Shown here: in pieces, positions 10,233 to 21,689 of the stretch
Layout: every line of letters begins with the position of its first letter
Numbering within the stretch: the first letter of the stretch is position 1
Assembly: GCA_020736575.1 (NCBI GenBank)
Contig: JAGPYM010000002.1
Coordinates: forward strand, 3,162,001-3,226,000
Direction: 5' to 3'
DNA length: 64,000 nucleotides
From: Thelonectria olida
Taxonomy: Eukaryota > Ascomycota > Sordariomycetes > Hypocreales > Nectriaceae
Program-made: the position numbers and the translations under genes
The notes under the pieces: model-generated
Database searches by the model: none
What the model saw: the letters and a program-made list of their open reading frames with translations, nothing else
Told to the model about the DNA's origin: nothing

Positions 10233-12221
10233 TTTGGAGGAGTGAAATCGAAGATTGACAAAAGAAGTCTGATTGGACTCTGCTGGAAGGGATTGGATGC
10301 TCGTTGATGGTGATCCGGAGTGCCTTGGAGTGATTTCTTCTGTTGAGAGAGGATCGTCGATGTCCTTATATACCTGATGATGTCGTGAAACAGGGCCAAG
10401 CCAAGACTACAAAGTTTGGGAGACGACTTGAGCCCCGCTGTTCGAAAAGGCCTGTCGTGAAGGCCAATTTCCCTCGTCAAGTTGCTTATGAATGCTCGGT
10501 TGCTTCTCCCAATGGGTGCCCAAGTTCTCACGACAACGGTCGGGAGCGGAGCGGGGGGGATCATGTTGTGGCGGGCTGGGAAGTTAAGTCCAAGTGGGAA
10601 CGTTGAGGATAGACGATACAACCTCAAATGCCTTACATCAAGACCAAAACAAGGCCGGTTGGGCTGGTACCGGCAGCTAACGACCGTTGCGAACCTTGTT
10701 CTTTGATGTATCCGCTCCATAGCCGAAGGGCTTCGAGGCCGAGATTCGCCTTCGGTAGGCTCGCCGATGGGAGGGTCTCATTGCATGGGACAGGGTACAG
10801 GCGAAAGAGGAAGATGAGGAGGAGGCGGATTGGTTGATGACTGAGCAGACACAGCCAAGTGACTATGAGCCCGCGCCGGCTCCCACAGTTCGATTAGTCT
10901 TTGTTTGTCAACCATGACCACTTTGCTCCGGGCCAATGGGCGTTGTGGCGGCGACATGCAGGCCGCCCCATAAGCGGCCGCTTTGGACAGGGTTTGACTG
11001 CACGAAGAGGAAGTTGCCAAGGAGGGAGAGAGAGACGACGTTGTTCCTCAATGGCATGAAGCGTCATGCCAGAGTCATGGAAGATGGCAGATGGTAAACA
11101 AATGTTTGGACTTGTGAAGGCGTTAATTGCTGAAACAATGTTGTTGAATTTAGGTTTGATATTTCGTGTGCATTTCATCATGTCACCCGCACCTGCCTCA
11201 TGCACACTTGGGAAAGAAAGGAAAGCACATCTGGTAGACCCTCATTGCTCCTTCCTCAAGACACATGTGAATCTCTCACGCACCTACCCTAGGTGGATTC
11301 GAATATGACATTCACAATTCATATGCAACGAGACAAGAACGTGCTCTTTTCTTTTCCTCTCTCAATGCCTAATCGCATCTAGTGCTAATTATCATGCAGA
11401 AACACACCGCACTCACTTGTCATTGGCTCATAACAGGCCCTATCCTCGACCGCCCTCCTTAGTCACCCTTCTGTAATTCCAGCCTCAATTATGTAATGCT
11501 CAATCAACTCCACCTGCACATGCAAGGGCTCCAAAATCTGAGACAGCCGGACTCGATTCCTCACTCTCCGATTATGATTTAGCAGCAATTTGAAATCCCC
11601 ATCTTCCCGGCTTCCCTTGTTCGTCGCTAAGTCCCGCTGCGTCTGTGCTGTCATGCATCGGTAGTCGATCCAAATCCCGCTTCTAAGTTCCCGCCTCCCG
11701 ATGAGTACGCAAACGTAAGCCTCTGTCAGACGCTGGCGTGCTGAGTGATCATCACTTCACATGATTACCTACACACACGCTATTTGCCAAGATGCAGCAG
11801 CAAAGTGCCTCCAAATCATATATATAATATTGAAAACCCCAGGGCAATTGGGTCCTATTTCCATCCTCTCTCCTTCTCTATGAATAACTCGTTTCGTGGG
11901 CGTATTCCCGTTGCCCACTCGCGGTACGATAAATTTTGAATCAAATCGCCAACCCAAACCCCAACCAAGAGGATATCTCATTTCCCTTTCCCACCCGCAT
12001 TCTAGTTGACCCGTGTAACCAAACCCACCCGACCTTGTCATTTCATGATTATTTACATCCGACTTCAACCGTGTCCCGCCCATCTAGTCTAGCTAGAGAG
12101 CTCCCAGGACCCAGACATACCTATCCTATGGTACAATGGGGTATCATCAAGCCTTGAATGCACATTAAACAAACATGCGAAAAGAGGAGGAATTCCAGTT
12201 CCGTAATAGCAATCCATGCTT
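10233..12221. other. 2 kb intergenic region, no supported gene
   Basis: Lies upstream of the isochorismatase-fold gene and downstream of the CRIB-like protein gene. Open frames here are at most ~160 codons, Arg/Pro/Ser-rich, without recognisable motifs. The part from about 11300 to 12150 is AT-richer. A promoter for the isochorismatase-fold gene is expected near 10250-10600. Confidence 0.55.
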
Positions 12222-13751
12222 TCAAACAGCGATTCCAACGCTCATGCGCCGAGGAATCCTATCGTTCCGCCCAAAAGTGGCTGATCGAGAAATAAGAGGC
12301 TCTTCCGCCTTGGTCACGGCCGTGCTGCTTGGTGACCAAGTCGATGGGAACGTCTGATCATCGTTTGTCTCCCAAGTGCTGACAGTGCCAACTGTGTCAT
12401 TGCTTTGCCGTCGGCCTCCTGTCTCGCCCAGCGAGACGCACTGATAATATCCGTCCTTACCCGTGACCGGACGGGGAAGGTTTGTGACGGAATCAAAACT
12501 GACATCGCGATTGTGTTCGGCTCCGGGGAAGAGCCAGTTCGAAACCCGAGAGAAGGATTTCTTCTTCCTCAACGGAGGACGCAGAACAAGAGGCAGAGGA
12601 GGCTGAAGAGGTGATTCGGGCCTCTTTGCCTTTGCTTTTGCCTTCGGCTTTGGCCGAGGCGGAGGAGTATGAGGGCTGGCAGGCGCATCGCCAGCCGTAT
12701 TGGCCCGCCGATGCGCTGAAATATGAGACTTAATCGGCGCCGTGCGGGGCCGGTCAATCTCCGAGTTGAGTCTCTCCGCAAAGGACGGAGCTGCGGGAGG
12801 CAGAGCCGGAATGGAAGGCATTGGCTCCATGTCTGAGACGTTTATTAGCAGGTGGGCATCGGGACCGGGCAAGACGGTGAAAGTCTCACCAGGTATCGTG
12901 CGGGCCATGGAATGGGGCGTTGACGGCCGGCTATTCGCATATAGACTCTGTCGCTCAATAGCAGTGTCAATCTGCTGCTGGAGCCTCTCCACCTCGAGCA
13001 TGGCGCTCGCAACCCGCGCCTTGATGGCCTCGACATCTGGCGACGTTTGAGCTCGAGCCCGGTTGCGGGCTCTGGGCGGGATCAGCGGGGGAATTTCTTC
13101 ATCCTGGACCGTGTAAGGCGAGCTGTCCGTGGTGCCCGTGAGCGTCTTGCGGGGAAAGTGAAACGACATGGACGAGAAACTTCGCTGGTGCTCAAGAGAA
13201 CGCGACTCGGTGGACGGGATATCTGAAGCCTTCTCTACTTGGTTCAAACTAGATGTCGGCGTGGAGTCGGCGGGCCGTTTTAGTCCTCGAATAGGTGAGA
13301 ATGGGGATCCTAGCTCCCTAACCGGTGGCTTCTCCAACTGATCTTCTGGCGTCTTTGGCGGCGCAGAGTCGCTCCTTGATCTTCTCCTGGTCTGGGTTGG
13401 GTCGTATACGGGAGCCGGTACTGGAAGCTCGCTTGGAACACCAAAATGAGGCAGGAGAGGTGAGGGTTGCTTGTCGGCCTGGTGGATGCTCAGCTCTAAA
13501 GGCCGAAAAGCGCGACGAGGGAGTTGTCGAGCTGGTCGAAGATCGGCGTTTTGCTCGGGCTGTGGCTCGGGTTGCGGCTCGGGTTCGTGGAAGTCGAATT
13601 GGGGAGAGGCAGTGGTGATGTGACGGAAATGTGAAGGGGCTGAGATGATGGGTCGGCGTGAAGATGAAGAGAGATTGAGGAAACGTCTCCGTTTAGGGCC
13701 AGCATTTGGCCGAGGAGACTTCTCCAACTTATTTAGGCGATTTGAAGCCAT
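12222..13751 (-). CDS. Disordered protein with CRIB-like motif
   Basis: A single exon on the minus strand encodes 509 aa. The frame extends upstream to a GTG at 13766, but the first ATG is at 13751 (MASNRLNKLEKS). Residues 36-44 read ISAPSHFRH, matching the core of the CRIB motif (I-S-x-P-x(2)-F-x-H) by which effectors bind GTP-loaded Cdc42 or Rac. The usual final His-x-x-His is not complete. A short helical, Leu/Glu-rich segment (VEAIKARVASAMLEVERLQQ) could form a coiled coil. The remainder is rich in Pro, Ser and Arg, with polybasic and PxxP-like stretches (TPPPRPKPKAKAKAKRP), so mostly disordered. There is no kinase domain, so it is not a PAK. A scaffold in polarity signalling is the most economical guess. 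That the gene is real is quite sure; the function is inference. Confidence 0.72.
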   Translation of the reverse strand: MASNRLNKLEKSPRPNAGPKRRRFLNLSSSSRRPIISAPSHFRHITTASPQFDFHEPEPQPEPQPEQNADLRPARQLPRRAFRPLELSIHQADKQPSPLLPHFGVPSELPVPAPVYDPTQTRRRSRSDSAPPKTPEDQLEKPPVRELGSPFSPIRGLKRPADSTPTSSLNQVEKASDIPSTESRSLEHQRSFSSMSFHFPRKTLTGTTDSSPYTVQDEEIPPLIPPRARNRARAQTSPDVEAIKARVASAMLEVERLQQQIDTAIERQSLYANSRPSTPHSMARTIPGETFTVLPGPDAHLLINVSDMEPMPSIPALPPAAPSFAERLNSEIDRPRTAPIKSHISAHRRANTAGDAPASPHTPPPRPKPKAKAKAKRPESPLQPPLPLVLRPPLRKKKSFSRVSNWLFPGAEHNRDVSFDSVTNLPRPVTGKDGYYQCVSLGETGGRRQSNDTVGTVSTWETNDDQTFPSTWSPSSTAVTKAEEPLISRSATFGRNDRIPRRMSVGIAV

Positions 13752-16700
13752 CTGAGGCACAGCCACAGGCCGAGGATAGTGAGATGGCTGATCGTAGATG
13801 GTATCGTCGTCGTCGTGAGATTGTTTTTCGTCTTTGTCTATCAGCTTCTGGTCGCCGCTTACAAGCCTTCTCTAGGGCGACGAAGTGTCGGGTGCAGAAG
13901 AAAGAGCAAAATGAGTAGCAAATTAAAAACGTACGAAATGACCTCTTATCGGAAGAGGCGGCGGGCATGCAACAGCGGAGCCATGAAGTCCACGGGGACT
14001 CTGCGCCATCTGACTCGGCGACCTTCATGCTGCGGTGATTCCGGAGGCAACGGCTAGCGTTTTCATGCCGACGTGACCAAAACAAGGAAGTAAGAGAAAA
14101 GAGGGAATAAGTTATGGAGTGAGTGTGTGTAAGTAAATAAAGAAGGCGAAAAGAAAACGAGCTGCAAGCTGCGACTTGACGCAGGGTGATGCAATGCGAT
14201 GCGATGCGATGCAAGACGAGGGAGTGAGTGCGGATGGACGAATTAGAGTATAAGTATGGCTCAAAAGGTGGGATTACAAGGGTCGAAGAGAGGATAACGA
14301 AAACAATGCAGACGGGAGGCGTAAGAAGAAGAAGATGAACGGGATAGGGCAGACAGGATAGGATGAGAGTGGTTCCCGTCTGGTGGTGTGCGCGGGGTGT
14401 GTGTGTGTGGGTGAAGGTGTGTATACTTCACGAAGTGGCCCGGGTTATGCGGCCATTCAAGCGGAGGCGGCGGCGAACCAGCAGATTTGCTAGTGCAAGA
14501 CCGAAGCAAGATCAAAAGGAATAACAAAAAAGAAATCAATCCAGATGCAAATGCGGTAGACCATCCATTCTCCGAGATTTCTCATTATTCGAGAACGGGC
14601 GGCAACTTGGGCTTCCAAGATGGAGGAGCCATCGACTGGACGAGGTTGACGGAGTGCCATCATGGCGCAGGTGACGGACCGGGGTGGCCTGGTCCCTGTC
14701 CAACCAGTCGGCGCTTAGAAGCTGCTTGCAGCCATGTTTTAGCGCCTCCACCAGGGTCGCCTTTGTAGCAGGTAGCGGGCAAGTAGCGGAATAGTATCAG
14801 GTTCGAGAAACACAAACAAAGACAGGGCAGACCTGGGCGACTCTTGGGGAGCACAAGAACCCAGCCAGCCCGTCCGTGGGTCTCTCGGGAGGAGGCAACG
14901 AGGATCCTTTGTCGTGAATTAATCTGTCCCACGTCCAGCGAGTCGATGTCGCGCATCCGTCTTCCGTCCGCCGTTCTCTCCCCTCTGAGCCTCCTGGTTG
15001 GCCGAAGCTCTTCATCGCTACGCTGAGACGGCTGCGCACCTTGCCACAGGTCCCGACGAAGGGGGTCGCGTGAAGCGCTGGCATTGGCCGACCGCCAAAC
15101 TATGACCGATATGACCGGAAGCCTGTATTCTGTGTCGAGGCAGTGTGCCGTCACGCTTGTCAAACGGGGACTTGATCAGGGCCAGCGCCGGCTGACCACG
15201 ATGTTGATGTCGTGTGTGTGAACACGATTCTTGGCGTTGACGGCGTGTTGAAAAATGACTGAACGAGATCACGGCCTACCGTGCTTTGCACCACGGCAAC
15301 GGCCTCGACTGCCAGCATATGTATATGCATACAACCGTCTGCAACGTCGGACTGTTGGTTCAAGGATCAATGGTTGGCCGCATGCTCGTTGGCCCATGCT
15401 ATGCCCAAGTCGGTCATCCCCAGCCGTGACTACATGCTGCTTCACCTTCCGATGCAGCGAGGTAAGGCAGACCAGCTGATTGATGGATGAAAGGAATCTG
15501 CAGACGCAAGGAATCATCCCTTGAGCCTTGGCTGAAAGAAGGGGATGGTCCAACCAAACTGTCGCAAATCGTGAGTTGGATGCCTCATCTCCCTCATCAA
15601 TCTCAATGTCCAACATCATCACTCACCTCCCCCAGTCTCTCTCTTCGGGTTATTTCCCACCCCCAGCTGTTCTCAGCCAGTCGGTAGCCTTGTCAGTCCC
15701 CGGAGCTCTGACGTGACTTTAACATAGCTGACGGTTCATTTCTTTTTTTGGGCTGCACCCAAGCACTGTCGTTTGGGCTCCGCTTTGTTCTCCCCGGTTG
15801 ATTGGCAGATCGACCCCGGGACTTGTCTCCATCGTCTCTATCCGTCACTTCTTTGTGGTCAAATCGGTTCGGTGCACGTTTTGCTGATCCCTAGTCCATG
15901 TAACTTGTTGCGACAGAAAACCTGACGCGTGGACTAGGATTCCCCTTGAAACATGGCACATTCGACCATGGCCGTCTCCGGATGTCTGTTCTATATCTGT
16001 CCCAACATCTGAATCGCTGGTTGCCTGTTTGGGCAGCAGGCCATGATATTAGGCCTGTGTCGCCCTCAAAACGGCATTTTGTTTGGTTTCAGAAATCCCC
16101 AGAACAGTTCCAATTCTATTAAACCGTTAGGTGGTCCTCGGTGATACCACCCGATGCGCGCGGGAACTGGTACAGACGGCGTCGACGCAGTATTCATGAG
16201 AGAGATAGTGGGGGATGCCAACACGAGGGTGCATGTATGTAGGGTCCCGGGGTCCTTGGGCCTGGATGCAGAGCGAGAAATGCGCATCGCCCCCTCCGAA
16301 GACGACTATCTCCATGATACTGCTGTTTGTTATTGTTTTCCTTTTTCTTTTTGGATTGAATCTGTCAGCCCTCATGATTTTCTTTGTGTGCGTCTTGCTG
16401 CGCCCTCACGCCGAAGCGTCACCCGTGAGTCTGTCATTGGGTGGCCGAGAGTTCCCGCTTACTCACGATCGCTCCCAACCTCATTCAAATAAGCTGCTCT
16501 GGTGTTGTACGAAGCAGCATCACGGCTCATCATGTGGGAATGCACGTAAACCCGGAATCGGCGGTTGATATCGGGCCAGGCGATGAAATCATCAGTCGTG
16601 GTTTTACGAATCTGCACGCTTATCTTCAGGAATCAAGGATTTACTCACTGGAAGATCACATCACAGGCAGTATCATCGCGAACGACGGTTATGGAAATTA

Positions 16701-17646
16701 CGTCTCCATCGCAGGCAAATCCAGTCGACTGGAGCCTTTCGGAGTGATCGACGGACGGACCGTTCCCGCCATGCATTTTCGTAGCAAGGATCCAACAGAA
16801 TGCCAGAATACCCTGACGCTGGGAATCTCCTCCAGCACAGACTGAATCGTGGTGGAGGGCCTCATGAGCAACCAGACTCGTGATGGTTGTGCCCCTGACT
16901 TTGCCTCTCGTCTAAGAATAGTCGACGTCTGAGGGGGATATCCTGACTGGAGTGCTGGGAGCAGTCGAAGACAGGGATGGCTCCAGTAAACGGGAGAAGA
17001 GGAAACCGGAACCGGGACTGTGGATCGTGGATCGTGAAGGCTGGAGTTTGTAGTTTTGAGTCCGCATTCTTGATGGAGGCCGCCGTCTTCACATGCTGGA
17101 CACAAGCCGCTGCATCCAATGCTTTCTGCGCCGGTTTTCGTGGTGCAGCGGAGCTGGAAGCTGCTGGAGTCTCCCATGGAGCTAGTCACGCCAGTGGCGG
17201 CCATGTTCGCCTTCGGTTGCTTTGGTCCAAGGCGCAGCGATTGTGATGGAGGGCGAAATGTCTCACTTGACTCTCCACGTGAGGTGTAGAATTTTTTGGA
17301 TGTGCCTGCCCGAATAGCAACTCGCATGTTTTCAAGCAATAGTCAGCGGCTGTCGCGCACTTGCCGTATTTCCCAAGCTTTCCTACCTCCGCTCAGCTAC
17401 AAGCCCACCGATGTTGCACCACAACCGCATGTGGCGCCGTTCGGGTCGAACCTTCCCACAACTCAAAAATCCGTTTCGGTGACCGGATTAACAGAATGGC
17501 CGTGTCCCCCACACGGTAATCCAGCTTGGCCCAGTAGGGAAGGCGGGACGGCGGTCAGACATGGCAGTACTCCAAAATCTCAAAGAAATCTAGAAACAAG
17601 TGACGGCCAGAAGCTTCAAGTTGGGCCAAGCTCTCACGTCTTCAGC
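13752..17646. other. 3.9 kb divergent intergenic region
   Basis: Spacer between the divergently transcribed CRIB-like gene and URB1. It has a GATGC/GCGAT repeat (14188-14212) and scattered open frames of 60-210 codons on both strands with no conserved domain that I recognise. A 213-codon minus-strand frame at 16698-17339 begins with TTG. In frame with URB1, an open stretch reaches back to 17296 but lacks conserved sequence. Confidence 0.5.
14188..14212 (+). repeat. (GCGAT)n short tandem repeat
   Basis: GATGCAATGCGATGCGATGCGATGC-type pentanucleotide run in the upstream region of the CRIB-like gene. Simple sequence repeat only. Confidence 0.75.
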
Positions 17647-20600
17647 ATGGGAAAACGAGCTTCAAGCGGGCCTGATGGCGCCACCGCCTTCCGAAAACGC
17701 CAAAAGGTGGTCCACGAAGCTCCCACCAGCGAAGAAGTGACGTCGAGCGGTCAATTGCGCAGGCTTCTCTCGTTCGACCAAGACCTGCGCAACGCCAGGC
17801 ATGGTACGTCCCAATTTCAAGATCAAAGTATTGCGCCATCTCACACAAGTCCTACGCAGGTCTTCAATCGTTCAAGAATCTCCTCGACCAGATAGTAAGC
17901 GACGATGGCCAGCGACGAGCGAATCTGGAAATCCTTCGGCAATATCTCGAATCCGTCAAGCCCAAAGACACGTCTGAAGATGGCGTCTACCTATCCGACA
18001 TCATGGAGATGTGGTCATTTTCCGTGCAAGTCAACAATGAAGGAGTCATGTCGGCGGTTGCGGTTGTTCTAGCTCTGGTTCTCCAAATCGTCTCCGGATC
18101 ACTTGACCTCGTCCGCCATGGACTTGGCATCTGCCAGTCCATTCTCCAGGAGCGACAACTCAAATCGCTCTCCAAAAACCTTTCATTGGAGAAGAGTAAA
18201 GGGTTTGTCATTTCGCCGACTCTGCGCATGCTTCGCGAGGCCGTATGTTTGGACGGAGGCGCTTATGCGAAGCGCATCTTCCGCGCACGGAATTCTACTC
18301 TTGCCTCTCTCGGTAGGAATTTGGAAGTCGGGCATATGGGAGATGGTCAAGAAGATGCAAAAAGGGCGACGGTGAGGACCAATGCAGTTCGGTTCTTCTT
18401 GAGTCTTCTCAAGTACTTGCATTCAGATGGCAGAAAGGAGCTCCTGGCGCAAAGGGAGCTGTTGTCGCATCTAACTTTCATGATCAAAACCGACCCTCCT
18501 TATTTGGTCAAAGATATCCTGGAATCCTTAAAAACACACGTTTTGATGGATAACAAGATACCCAGAGACGTCAAGTTCAGGAGTTTCAACACCAAGACTC
18601 TTGTGCGGTTTTTAGCCCTCCACACATACACGGCCGACAGTGACGTGCAGGATGAGACGGCAACTGTGAGCTACAAAGCGCACAAGTTCCTCATCTACGT
18701 ATGTACCACTTCTACCGCCGGCATCTTGTACCCATCGACAGGTCTGTACCCCAAGGAATCAGATGACGGACCTTTGGGGCATGTTAACACTGGAAGCGCG
18801 AACAATGCGTTCCTAGTCGACAAGTATAAGGATGATATACCCGTCTACAACTTCGTACTGGCCGAATTTGCTCAGAAGCTTCGCCCTTGGTCCAGCATGA
18901 CACACAGTGAACTCTTGGTGGCCATTTTCACCGCCGCTCCAGAACTCATTGCCAAGTACTTTCTCACGAACAAATCTTTCACCTTCGAGCCCAAGCTCTC
19001 AATGACCTGGATCGGCTACGCCGCTTTCCTCTTCAACACTATGAGGATTCCTCTCCCTCCACACTTCGGAGACCGCATCCGATCTGCCAAAGCTCCTCCA
19101 CCTACTTCGCTCCTCCTTGATAACATCATTCCGCTCCCTATCAATCAAAAGGTCGTGATTCGATGTCTGTCCAACAAATCCCACCTCACGTCATTTTTCG
19201 CTACGAGAATCCTCATTGTAGCTTTAGAGAAGCTTACGGAGGCCCTCAAAATGCTTGACGGAGCGCCCAAAACGAAAAGTGGTGTCTGGGCCGAGGCAAG
19301 ACGGAGACTAATCGATGCCTTCTGCCAGCGCATTCCCGACATGAAGGAAATCGTTCGTTCGTATAAGGGCATCCCTTCTGAGAATATTCTCCATCGGATG
19401 ATGACAGCGCGACTATTACGCCTTTACTACGAGGTGATCCCCCAGGTTGCTCTCGCTGCCAACTTTGATGTCTCTCCTTTGTTCACTGAAGTTCTCAAGA
19501 AGCTCAACAAGGGAAGCGAGAAGCCAGAGGACGAATCATTGATCATCATGGAGTTGGAGAACCTGGTTTCCATTGCCAGCTATTCTCCAGGAATGCGATG
19601 GTTCTCGAGGATTGAAAATCTTGTCGACGGAGCAGCCTCTTCTCCCTACACAGCGCTCCTAAGGACCTTATCCGACAAGGACCGAGAACTCCCATTTCAA
19701 CAACTCAAACAAGTTCTTGGCGAAGTTGCCATCGAGAACCAGTTGGTCACCAGGGCATCTTTGCTTACCCCTTTGGTCGGGGCACTACAGAATACATCAA
19801 CCGAGGTCAAGGATAGCGATATGGAGAAAATTTGGTCCTTCTTGGACAACTGCATCAGCCGCTGCGCTTCCTCCCCTATCAAGTATCTCGACTTGATGGA
19901 GATGTATATACAGGAAGGAGGCATTGGTTCTTCAAATGGTGCCGCGGCTCTGCTCAACGTGACCATGGCTGAGCAGCTCTCTTTCTTCTTAGCTTCAGCG
20001 AAGTCTTCTGAGCAATCGGCTCTCGCCAGGTTCTTCTCGTTGTACTTCAACACGTCATACAGTCTCAAGCAAGCCAGGCCGCTAACGAAGGCCCTCTACA
20101 AGCGAATAGGCGAGCAGTTCTCAAAGACTGTTAAGTTGGGCAGTCTCAAGGCTGATAAGTCTACCAAAGTTGATATCGACGAAGACATGGTTGACGTGGA
20201 CGAGATGACTGGTGAGGAAGCTGAGAAGAGTTCGTCCCTAGATCTCTCCAAGCTAGAAGAACTGCTCCATGTGCCAGTATTCGAGAAGGAGGACACTTCA
20301 GCACTCACGAAATGGACTACAAAGAACACGGAAGATTTGATTGAAGATGGCTGGGCAGTTGGTTTGATTCGACTCCTGTCGTCGACTCATATCAACATTC
20401 GCAAGGAAGCCTTCACCAACATTCTCAAGATGGCAGCAAAGATCAAGGAGTCGCCGTACGAGGAAAAGGAGCAGATCTGGCTTTTGCTCTCTGAGTTGGC
20501 CGAGTCTTCAAGGGGCCAGGTCGATGTTGGCCCCGTGCCATCGACCTTTACTGCGTTTGCCATCCATGCCTTCGACGTCCTCAAGAACCCGCTCCACCCG

Positions 20601-21089
20601 CTCTACCCCAAGGTCAACAGCTTCCTCACCCGCGGTCCCGTCTGGTCCCTCGATAAACTGCCCATGGCTCACGACATCCTTCATGGCGAGCCCTCCGAGG
20701 ACGACAAGTACTACACCGAGATTACGTGGCTGCTCGCCTACTTGTTAGACAGCCTGCGCACGCCATTTGACCTCGGCATCTTTCACAAGAAGCGCTGGTT
20801 TGAGAAGATTGTCGTTCTCGGAGGCAACCCTTATCTGCGTTCTAACCTCCGCACGCGTGTTCTACGGTTACTCTACCGAGCAACCTGCATCGAAGGGGGT
20901 AGCACCACGCTTGTGACTCGCTTTGGCATTCTCAGCTGGCTTGACGCCCAGCGGGTCGCGTGTGAAGTGGCTGATGACGCTGACGTTCTGGGGGCATTGA
21001 TGAAGAGGGTTTGGGAAACGTGTGACCAGGACAAGGTTATGGCCTGGAGCAAAGGGGGAGCGAAAAAGATTATTGCGGCTCTAAAATAG
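17647..21089 (+). CDS. URB1: URB1/Npa1 ribosome biogenesis protein
   Basis: Two exons, 17647-17803 and 17860-21089, with a 56-bp intron (GTACGT...ACGCAG), give 1128 aa. Urb1 (Npa1) acts in the nucleolus in early 60S pre-ribosomal particles. The N-terminal third carries the family signature: after a basic MGKR start and a KRQKV patch, the LQSFKNLLDQ block leads into alpha-helical repeats. The VCTTSTAGILYPSTGLYP stretch matches the conserved segment of the Npa1 domain. An acidic insert (DIDEDMVDVDEMTGEEAE) follows about residue 740, and helical repeats continue to the C terminus. Upstream of 17647 the frame stays open for 117 codons, but MGKR is the normal family start. A GTATGT...ACAG stretch at about 18699-18741 looks like an intron, but removing its 43 bp would break the frame. 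The gene converges on the class V chitin synthase. Confidence 0.93.
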
Positions 21090-21689
21090 GTGTCTGGATT
21101 GCTGAATGGGTTTGCTTGAATAGGCACGTAGATTGGCAGTGACATGATAATATACCCAATATACAACCAACCAATCTTGATGGGTAGTTTATCTTTTACA
21201 AGTGCAAGTGCTATGCCTATGTGAGCATCTGAGAAGGAGTCAGTCAAATCCTACCACGACATTATCACCATCGATACACTCCATCGCAGTGGAGGTCTTG
21301 AAAACCTTGATTCAAACTTGTTCGTACACCACTATGTACATACATCCCTTCTAGATCTCCCTTCCTCTGAACAAGAACACCTATCTGAAAATCCGAACTC
21401 GGTAAACGTCAAAAAGGTAAGCAGCTAACACCCATCGCAAAAGTAAAGAAAATCCCAAGAAAAGTTCCCCAGCCACTTTCGCTCCCTCATGGTGAGTATT
21501 ACGATATCTGTATATAAAGGCTTGACAGAGCGCCAAAGCCCAAGAAAACCCCGGAAGACGTCTTCGTCTTCGTTCATTTTTAGGTGTCCCACTCCGCCGG
21601 GATGAACACAAGTAAATAGCTCGCAGATGTGGCATTAGAAAAGCAGAAATTCATTCTGCTCTCACTCTGGTGGTTATTTCATAGGCCGT
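21090..21689. other. Convergent 3' intergenic region
   Basis: About 600 bp between the URB1 stop and the chitin synthase stop. AT-rich, with no supported coding sequence. It should contain both 3' untranslated ends. Confidence 0.6.

Noticed and set aside
16698..17339. 213-codon minus-strand frame with RAGTSKKFYT, reminiscent of the N-terminal motif of PrpF-type isomerases
   Set aside because: The frame begins at TTG, only about ten residues resemble PrpF, and no later PrpF motif could be found in any frame. Probably chance.
18699..18741. GTATGT...ACAG stretch inside URB1 that looks like an intron
   Set aside because: Removing 43 bp breaks the frame, whereas the unspliced reading matches the conserved VCT...LYP block of the family.
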